Positions 59,059 through 64,000 of a DNA stretch of 64,000 bases are shown here, piece by piece. The position numbers were made by a program, and so were the translations under genes. The stretch's first letter is position 1, and the number at the start of each line of letters is the position of its first letter. The notes beneath the pieces were generated by a model. That model was not told the origin of the DNA. It ran no database searches and saw only the letters and a list, made by a program, of their open reading frames with translations. The DNA lies in the IMG/VR virus record IMGVR_UViG_3300023174_000100, positions 34,623 through 98,622 of that record, one strand, 5' to 3'. The stretch comes from a virus.

Positions 59059-59102
59059 AAGAGGGCGTGTACTCTTACAGGTTAGAATCTGTCCTGACTA
59101 CA
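59059..59102 (+). pseudogene. 5'-truncated tRNA-like sequence
   Basis: AAGAG/CTCTT stem with 8-base loop GGCGTGTA, degenerate T arm ACAG/CTGT and acceptor strand CCTGACT, then ACA. No acceptor 5' strand or D arm found. Confidence 0.5.
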
Positions 59103-59116
59103 AAAAAATAACTAAA

Positions 59117-60112
59117 ATGAAAGTACTAATAACGGGCGTCGCAGGATTTATAGGCAGTCATCTAGCACACTCTATGTTAACCCAATGGCACAAAGTGATA
59201 GGTGTGGACTTCTTTGAGAGAAGCGATGCCCGGTTATTAAATAGAATGAGATTGGATAACCTGCATAAGACGAAGGGCATTGAGTATCACAACGTAGACA
59301 TAGCAGACAGGGATCAGGTAGAACCTATATTCTCTCTTCACAAGTTTGACATGGTTATAAATCTTGCGGGCCAGGCAGGAGTGAGATCTAGCATTAAAAA
59401 TCCGGATCTCTATGCCCGATCAAATGTCCAGGGATTTTTAACCATTATAGAAGCATGTAAGAAATATGATGTAAAGCATTTAGTGTATGCATCTAGTTCA
59501 AGTGTATATGGAATGAGAGATAACATGGATATGACATTTAGTACAGATGATAGAACGGATGGGCCAGTATCCTTTTATGCAGCGACTAAGAAGATGAATG
59601 AATTGACGGCACATGTATATAGTCATTTGTTCAACATGCGTACTACAGGTCTTAGATTCTTTACAGTGTATGGTCCATGGGGTAGACCAGATATGATGGT
59701 TTATAAATTTACATATAACATCTATAATAAGATTCCTATTGACATTTATAATCATGGAGAGATGTTTAGAGAATTTACTTACATTGATGATATTATTGAT
59801 GGGATTAATATTGTGATTAAAAATGAAACGGATGTCAAGTACATGTTATATAATATAGGTAGCAATGAGAGTATTAAGATATTAGATTTTATTGATGTCC
59901 TGGAGGAGGAGATTGGTATTGGGGCCCTGCGGAATTTTGAACGGATGCAAGACGGAGATGTTTTATTTACTGCATCTGATGTAGCCCCGCTGAAAAATCT
60001 AGGTTACGAACCAAAAGTAAAATATAGAGAAGGGATCAAACGGTTTTTAAAATGGTATGATTCGATAGACAATACAACACACCGGAAAATATTAGAACAG
60101 ACCGGTTTATAA
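59117..60112 (+). CDS. NAD-dependent sugar-nucleotide epimerase (UDP-glucuronate 4-epimerase-like)
   Basis: 331 residues of the extended SDR family. NAD-binding TGVAGFIGSH at residues 6-15, catalytic serines in YASSSSVYG (near 126) and Y154-x3-K158 (SFYAATK). QAGVRSSIKNP and FFTVYGPWGRPDM place it with UDP-glucuronate/galacturonate 4-epimerases (capI/wbpP type). It could supply an activated sugar to the transferases at 9.9-25 kb. Not in a module of the surrounding type; preceded by a tRNA remnant. Confidence 0.9.
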   Translation: MKVLITGVAGFIGSHLAHSMLTQWHKVIGVDFFERSDARLLNRMRLDNLHKTKGIEYHNVDIADRDQVEPIFSLHKFDMVINLAGQAGVRSSIKNPDLYARSNVQGFLTIIEACKKYDVKHLVYASSSSVYGMRDNMDMTFSTDDRTDGPVSFYAATKKMNELTAHVYSHLFNMRTTGLRFFTVYGPWGRPDMMVYKFTYNIYNKIPIDIYNHGEMFREFTYIDDIIDGINIVIKNETDVKYMLYNIGSNESIKILDFIDVLEEEIGIGALRNFERMQDGDVLFTASDVAPLKNLGYEPKVKYREGIKRFLKWYDSIDNTTHRKILEQTGL

Positions 60113-60120
60113 AGAGCAAA

Positions 60121-60174
60121 GTTTAAGTGGTGCATTTAGAAGACAGGCTCTAATCTCTCCGGTTATCCTGTCTT
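60121..60174 (+). ncRNA. Second anti-leader motif with hairpin
   Basis: GTTTAAGTGGT (60121-60131) complements the ACCACTTAAAC leader and is followed by an AAGACAGG/CCTGTCTT stem (60140-60147, 60167-60174) and CCTTTT. Could be the epimerase 3' UTR and terminator. Confidence 0.4.
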
Positions 60175-60201
60175 CCTTTTAAAAAACAAACAAAAAATTA
60201 T

Positions 60202-60555
60202 ATGAGAAAAATTAGTTTATGTGCTTTATTATTCGTATCTTTACTATCTTACGGCCAAACGGATAGTACAGATTGCCCGATTTATTCTATAGTCAATAAC
60301 ACGGTTTTCTTTGTGCCTGATCAAAACAAATTCGAATACGTAATTGTTAGCAGACATGATGATTTCGTAGAGACATTAAATCACATGCTAACCTTCATCA
60401 AACCGAAACAGGATAACCTTGTAGTAGCCTTTAACGGCCGGGAAGAGGAAGTGATTTACAACGACAGGAAAAAACGATACTACTTTGAAGGAGGCCACTA
60501 CAAGAATTTCGGGGACCTAATTTCGGCGGTGAAGTTCTTTTTACTAACAAATTAA
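60202..60555 (+). CDS. Small secreted protein, unknown
   Basis: 117 residues with a signal peptide (RKISLCALLFVSLLSYGQ) and polar mature part (DCPIYSIVNNTVFFVPDQN). The SLLSYGQ cleavage region is typical of Bacteroidota secreted proteins. Unknown function. Confidence 0.7.
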   Translation: MRKISLCALLFVSLLSYGQTDSTDCPIYSIVNNTVFFVPDQNKFEYVIVSRHDDFVETLNHMLTFIKPKQDNLVVAFNGREEEVIYNDRKKRYYFEGGHYKNFGDLISAVKFFLLTN

Positions 60556-60569
60556 AAACATCTCACAAC

Positions 60570-60980
60570 ATGTCTAAAAAATTAGAAACAAAGGATCTCA
60601 TATCATTAGATTCATTATCATTAGGAGAGTCCATAGATAATAAGATGTCTATATTCAATAACGTCATTACATCTATTAAAACATTCCCAGATTCAAATTA
60701 TTTATGTACGGCTTACCTGTTACTAGAAGATCCGGAAGATGTGACAAATGTATTCTTCTTTCCATTGTTTGAAGATGAAGAAAAGAACATGCAGGCATTC
60801 TTATTGAAAACGGAAGAAGATACAAAAGTGTTTTTAAATTACATGGAGAAAGTATCTGAAAATGTAAAAGTTCCAAAACTTACAGAATTCATAAATGAGA
60901 TAAATCATGAAATAGAAATAGATTCTGAAAAAGGAAAATATTATAAATCATGTAAAGGTATATTAACCCTACCGGCATAA
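60570..60980 (+). CDS. Unknown acidic protein
   Basis: 136 residues, helical, acidic (NMQAFLLKTEEDTKVFLNYMEKVSENVK). Unknown. Confidence 0.65.
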   Translation: MSKKLETKDLISLDSLSLGESIDNKMSIFNNVITSIKTFPDSNYLCTAYLLLEDPEDVTNVFFFPLFEDEEKNMQAFLLKTEEDTKVFLNYMEKVSENVKVPKLTEFINEINHEIEIDSEKGKYYKSCKGILTLPA

Positions 60981-60986
60981 ATTAAT

Positions 60987-61013
60987 CGCGGGGCTGAAAA
61001 AAATGGCCCCGCG
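60987..61013 (+). terminator. CGCGGGGC/GCCCCGCG hairpin
   Basis: Perfect 8-bp stem with an 11-base loop; followed by GAAAATTG, no T run. Confidence 0.65.
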
Positions 61014-61101
61014 GAAAATTGAAGAACGCATCCTGGATAGATGGGAAAAATTTATGCGAAAAAAACTTTGACCAGGTGTTGCATATATCAATAGAATGTT
61101 T

Positions 61102-61109
61102 TATCTTTG
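61102..61109 (+). promoter_or_regulatory. -7 box TATCTTTG
   Basis: With TTG at 61079-61081 as a possible -33 element; precedes the ATG at 61130. Confidence 0.65.
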
Positions 61110-61129
61110 CCAAATAAATAAATGAAATT

Positions 61130-61459
61130 ATGAAAAATGAAGTAACGGAATGGATAAACCAGGTTGGTAGCCTCATTAGACAACAAAAGATTCTCAAAGA
61201 AAAAGAAACGGATCTTAGGGAAAAAATATCGGAGGCGATAAGCGATATCGACTTATCATCCATATCAACAAAAGAAGTAACAATAACTAAGGTAACGAAA
61301 AAGAATTACACTTACTCTAAAAAAATACAGGAGAAAGAACGAGAACTAAAAGTAATGAAGCAACAGGAAGAAGAATACGGAGTAGCGACATACGTTTTAA
61401 AAAGTCACTACATGTATACCTTGAATAAAGACATTGAAAATAATTCTAACGACATCTAA
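61130..61459 (+). CDS. Coiled-coil protein, paralogue of 45053
   Basis: 109 residues; helical N-terminus (SLIRQQKILKEKETDLREKISEAI), NYTYSKKIQ and EYGVATYVLKSHYMYTL mirror 45053. Unknown function. Confidence 0.7.
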   Translation: MKNEVTEWINQVGSLIRQQKILKEKETDLREKISEAISDIDLSSISTKEVTITKVTKKNYTYSKKIQEKERELKVMKQQEEEYGVATYVLKSHYMYTLNKDIENNSNDI

Positions 61460-61460
61460 T

Positions 61461-61766
61461 ATGAATAACAATAGTAATATACCGGCTAACATATTAGAAA
61501 GATGTTACGATGAAATGTCTATCATTGCGAACGGTGTTAGATACTGCGGTAAACGACTTCAAACAGACGGAATAGAATTGTATGTTATAACCGGTGATTA
61601 TGAACCGGCAGTCAAAACACACATGACATACATTGCAGCCATTCATAGACCATCAAAAAAGATTGAATGGTTCGACATGTTAGAGAACGGTAAGCTTTTC
61701 CCGTGGATCACAAAAAAGGTTGCTAAGGGCATAGAAGAGTTTAAATTATCAATAAAAAAAGGTTAA
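61461..61766 (+). CDS. Small protein, unknown
   Basis: 101 residues from ATG 61461 (NNNSNIPANILERCYDEMSIIANGVRYCGKRL). Follows the previous gene by one base. Confidence 0.65.
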   Translation: MNNNSNIPANILERCYDEMSIIANGVRYCGKRLQTDGIELYVITGDYEPAVKTHMTYIAAIHRPSKKIEWFDMLENGKLFPWITKKVAKGIEEFKLSIKKG

Positions 61767-61782
61767 CCCCCCAAAAATTATC

Positions 61783-62175
61783 ATGGAAGCTAAAAAGAAA
61801 AAGTTTGTAGGAAACGGCAGGTTGATAAACACAAAAGATTCGACCGGCTTTGGAATGAACCTCTGCATCACCGACCTGTTCGAAATGTGCATGAAGGATC
61901 CGGAAGTTATGGAGTTTGTATATGAGTCGGAAAAGACCGGAAAGAAATACATACCCCTCATCGCATGGCCCCTAAAAGATATTAAAGAAGGAGAAAAGCT
62001 AAGAACGCACGCAATAAGCATCGACACATATAAGAAAGACGATGCCACAAGCAAACAAGCGTACAAAGCTCCGGAAAAGAAAGCTAAAGAAAATGTATTC
62101 GATGATTCATTTGAGGTAGCCAGCTTGTCCAATACATCCGATTCTCTACTATCCGATGATGACTTACCGTTCTAA
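61783..62175 (+). CDS. SSB-like protein with DDDLPF tail
   Basis: 130 residues. Residues 1-70 look beta-rich (FVGNGRLINT, GFGMNLCITDLF); residues 85-125 are a disordered Lys/Ser linker; the end is LLSDDDLPF, matching the acidic tip of single-strand DNA-binding proteins that recruits repair and replication partners. The N-terminal domain is not a recognisable bacterial OB fold. Candidate phage SSB. Confidence 0.6.
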   Translation: MEAKKKKFVGNGRLINTKDSTGFGMNLCITDLFEMCMKDPEVMEFVYESEKTGKKYIPLIAWPLKDIKEGEKLRTHAISIDTYKKDDATSKQAYKAPEKKAKENVFDDSFEVASLSNTSDSLLSDDDLPF

Positions 62176-62240
62176 ACCAACTCCGGTAGTAAAACGTAGC
62201 CAAAATCAGTATTTATTCTCAATCAATAAATGTTTTAATC

Positions 62241-62429
62241 ATGTTATCAACTAGTGTTTTTGTTTTATTATCAGTTATTGCACTTATTTTTGGAATCATG
62301 GGAGTTGTAATCTTAGCATCAAAAGAACCATCCGGATCAGTATCATCAGCATGGGAAAAGAATGTACCAGGATGGCTCCTAATTGTATCTAGCTTGTCCC
62401 TAATTGCAAGTGTACTAATTTTAATCTAA
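62241..62429 (+). CDS. Small two-helix membrane protein
   Basis: 62 residues: STSVFVLLSVIALIFGIMGVVIL and GWLLIVSSLSLIASVLIL joined by a Ser-rich turn. Unknown; typical small phage membrane protein. Confidence 0.65.
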   Translation: MLSTSVFVLLSVIALIFGIMGVVILASKEPSGSVSSAWEKNVPGWLLIVSSLSLIASVLILI

Positions 62430-62434
62430 CGGAA

Positions 62435-62468
62435 AAGGGCCGGCCAAGTTATAATCCGGCCCTTTTTT
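62435..62468 (+). terminator. Strong Rho-independent terminator
   Basis: AAGGGCCGG (62435-62443) and CCGGCCCTT (62456-62464) then T run. Confidence 0.93.
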
Positions 62469-62720
62469 CTTTTTTCTATCTCCCTATGTTGAAAAAAATA
62501 TAAAAAAAATGTAAAATGTTGATTGTCAATGATATAATATTTTCAAACATGCTTTTTAGATGGAATTAATGCATTTTTTTCTATCTCCCTATGTTGAAAA
62601 AAATATAAAAAATCATAAAACGTTGACAATCAATGCTATTTTTTATCGATAATCCTTAAAAATGCACAACAAAATGTCTAAAAAATGCACAAAATGTCTA
62701 AAAAATGCACAAAATGATGA
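62467..62720. repeat. AT-rich repeat region, possible origin
   Basis: TTTCTATCTCCCTATGTTG followed by AAAAAAATATAAAAA occurs twice (about 62472 and 62579). TTGATTGTCAA (62519) and TTGACAATCAA (62624) are inverted copies. AAAATGCACAAAATGTCTAA-type units repeat in tandem at 62658-62720. No gene is visible from 62469 to 63517. Confidence 0.6.
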
Positions 62721-62779
62721 AAAAATCCATCATTATGCATGTTTTTTTAATATTAAATATGTGTTTAAAATGAATTTCC

Positions 62780-62940
62780 CATAGACATCATAGAATCAAT
62801 TTTAAGGCATGTAGCGTTCATTCTGCTGCATCTTCTCATGGTGGGTGGAACTAGACGAAGGGTTGCACCTAGAGTCTTTTAGACGGCCTCTGTGTGCGAA
62901 ATAAAGGCATTCGGTGTGAAAACGGGGCTCACAAACAACC
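62780..62940. other. Local higher-GC segment in non-coding region
   Basis: Between AT-rich flanks lies text such as GGTGGGTGGAACTAGACG and GACGGCCTCTGTGTGCG with clearly higher G+C and no good ORF. Possibly an RNA gene or a remnant; not recognised. Confidence 0.35.
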
Positions 62941-62999
62941 AATTACCTCATCAATTACTAGGAATGCACTTCAAGTTTACATACATTATAGAGCGTATT

Positions 63000-63405
63000 T
63001 TCTGCTGCACATTTTACGATAAATTAACATCATTTCCAACATGGCTTTTACATGGGATAGACATTATTTGTATTATTTTTTTATTTCATGTTATATTACT
63101 CATTGAATATCATGTTACTATGATTTTTTTGAAGATTGTCATGATGGTATTTTATTTTAGGGGAATGGTAAAATAAATGATATATTATTTTATCATGTTT
63201 TTTATTTAATTTTTTATTTATTGCATTATATGTTACTATCATGTTGATTATGATTTTATTTTTATTGTTATTGATGTCTTTATTACATGTTATATTGGAT
63301 GATGTATGGAGGACATGATAGTATACATGATAGTATAAATGTATTAATGTTATGTTGGATGTTTTTATTTTTTATTGTTATTAATGTTTGGATATGTTAT
63401 TTTAA
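63000..63405. repeat. Low-complexity TTATATTGGATGATG-like array
   Basis: T/A-rich text with repeated ATGTTATAT, CATGATAG and TTATTTTT words, similar in style to 36870-37155 and 38735-39395. Hydrophobic frames here overlap the promoter at 63411 and are not considered genes. Confidence 0.5.
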
Positions 63406-63410
63406 TGTTG

Positions 63411-63418
63411 TATCTTTG
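63411..63418 (+). promoter_or_regulatory. -7 box TATCTTTG
   Basis: TATCTTTG 100 bases upstream of the first xxQV repeat gene. Confidence 0.55.
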
Positions 63419-63517
63419 TCATGTTTATTATTATTATTATATGTTATGCTGGGATTATGTATTATGTGGTGTCCCCGCGAAATATTTAGAAAACCAGGTA
63501 AAACAAAATGTAAAGTT

Positions 63518-63730
63518 ATGAAGAATATAAAAGGACAAGTAAGGAATCAAGTATGGGGTCAAGTATGGGAGCAAGTAAGTGATCGAGTATATAATCAAGT
63601 AGATAATAAAGTATGTTATCAAGTAAGGAATCAAGTATGGAGTCAAGTATGGGAGCAAGTAAGTATTCGAGTAAGGAATCAAGTAAGTAGTCAAGTGAGG
63701 AATCAAGTAAAACAAAATGTAAAGTTATGA
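63518..63730 (+). CDS. xxQV tetrad-repeat protein 1
   Basis: 70 residues from ATG 63518, made almost entirely of four-residue units ending in QV or RV (GQVR NQVW GQVW EQVS...), closing with QNVKL. The longer frame to 63287 runs through the promoter and is rejected. Its TGA overlaps the next ATG (ATGA). Confidence 0.7.
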   Translation: MKNIKGQVRNQVWGQVWEQVSDRVYNQVDNKVCYQVRNQVWSQVWEQVSIRVRNQVSSQVRNQVKQNVKL

Positions 63731-63951
63731 AGAATGTAAATAATCAAGCAGGTAGTCAAGTAGAGTATCAACTAAGGAATCAAGTAAGTAGTCAAGTATG
63801 GGAGCAAGTAAGTATTCAAGTGAGGAATCAAGTATGGGAGCAATTAAGTAGTCAAGTAGAGTATCAAGTAGGGGAGCAAGTAGGGGATCGAGTGAGTCAT
63901 AAAGTATGGAATCAAGTGAGAAGTCAAGTAACAGAAAATACGAAGTTATGA
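63727..63951 (+). CDS. xxQV tetrad-repeat protein 2
   Basis: 74 residues, MKNVNNQAGSQVEYQLRNQV and further NQVS/SQVW/EQVS units, closing with ENTKL. Overlaps both neighbours by ATGA. DNA unit is 12 bases (xxx CAA GTA xxx). Confidence 0.7.
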   Translation: MKNVNNQAGSQVEYQLRNQVSSQVWEQVSIQVRNQVWEQLSSQVEYQVGEQVGDRVSHKVWNQVRSQVTENTKL

Positions 63952-64000
63952 AGAATGTAAATAATCAAGCAGGTAGTCAAGTAGAGTATCAACTAAGGAA
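63948..64000 (+). CDS. xxQV tetrad-repeat protein 3 (partial)
   Basis: Starts MKNVNNQAGSQVEYQLR, identical to protein 2 as far as the window reaches; runs off the right edge. Confidence 0.65.
   Translation, partial: MKNVNNQAGSQVEYQLR

Noticed and set aside
63287-63517. Hydrophobic N-terminal extension of the first xxQV protein
   Set aside because: It spans the TATCTTTG promoter and AT-rich array; the second and third repeat genes start at an equivalent MKN, so ATG 63518 is preferred.

Overview
The window is a piece of a large, AT-rich, lytic-type bacteriophage genome that infects an aerobic member of the Bacteroidota. The phage assignment rests on a phage-type replication block (5'-3' exonuclease, DnaB-like helicase, family A DNA polymerase), class Ia ribonucleotide reductase, free-standing HNH endonucleases, a lysis-type glucosaminidase, a tRNA and dozens of tiny tightly packed genes. 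The Bacteroidota host is inferred from TAnnTTTG-type -7 promoter boxes, A-rich starts without Shine-Dalgarno sequences, and a secreted metalloprotease ending in a type IX secretion (T9SS) sorting domain. No capsid, tail, portal or terminase gene was recognised, so the window is only part of the genome.

Layout. 1-9.9 kb (+): replication and nucleotide metabolism (exonuclease, helicase, NrdB, NrdA, polymerase I, RecB/Cas4-like nuclease) with an HNH gene. 9.9-25.2 kb (+): a long run of glycosyltransferase and methyltransferase genes, mostly overlapping or within a few bases, interrupted by one NUMOD4/HNH gene. 25.2-30.1 kb (+): small genes, a membrane/coiled-coil/PAS-like protein and a 2OG-Fe(II) oxygenase. 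30.1-36.9 kb (-): subtilisin-like protease, membrane-anchored glucosaminidase, MazG-like protein, tRNA(CAU), small secreted and membrane proteins, the T9SS-tagged metalloprotease and a methyltransferase.

36.9-63 kb (+) is an accessory region of about 40 small genes in repeated transcription modules. A typical module is: GC-rich hairpin, a repeated intergenic element (type I, nine copies; type II, seven copies), an AT-rich spacer, a TAnnTTTG box, a short leader containing AAYCACTTAAA, then a short ORF. In the second half many promoters carry an inverted repeat whose right arm abuts the -7 box, with arms that change together between copies. Recognisable products are few: two DUF7227-like Cys-rich paralogues, DUF932, DUF1281/Api92-like, a C5 cytosine methyltransferase-like protein, a sugar-nucleotide epimerase and a small protein with an SSB-like DDDLPF tail. 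tRNA-like sequences sharing one acceptor/T-arm sequence occur at 54.3 and 58.7-59.1 kb. The window ends in an AT-rich possible origin region and a tandem series of small xxQV-repeat proteins.

How the genes may work together (inference): the left part copies the genome and supplies dNTPs; the glycosyltransferases, epimerase and 2OG oxygenase could build a sugar modification of virion, DNA or host surface; the minus-strand block holds lysis and secreted proteolysis; the right part looks like early host-takeover genes controlled through a shared promoter/leader code. The most unusual points are the T9SS-tagged phage protease, the covarying promoter dyads and hairpin elements, an RNA-like segment after a tRNA-like gene that is complementary to the shared leader, and the xxQV repeat gene array.
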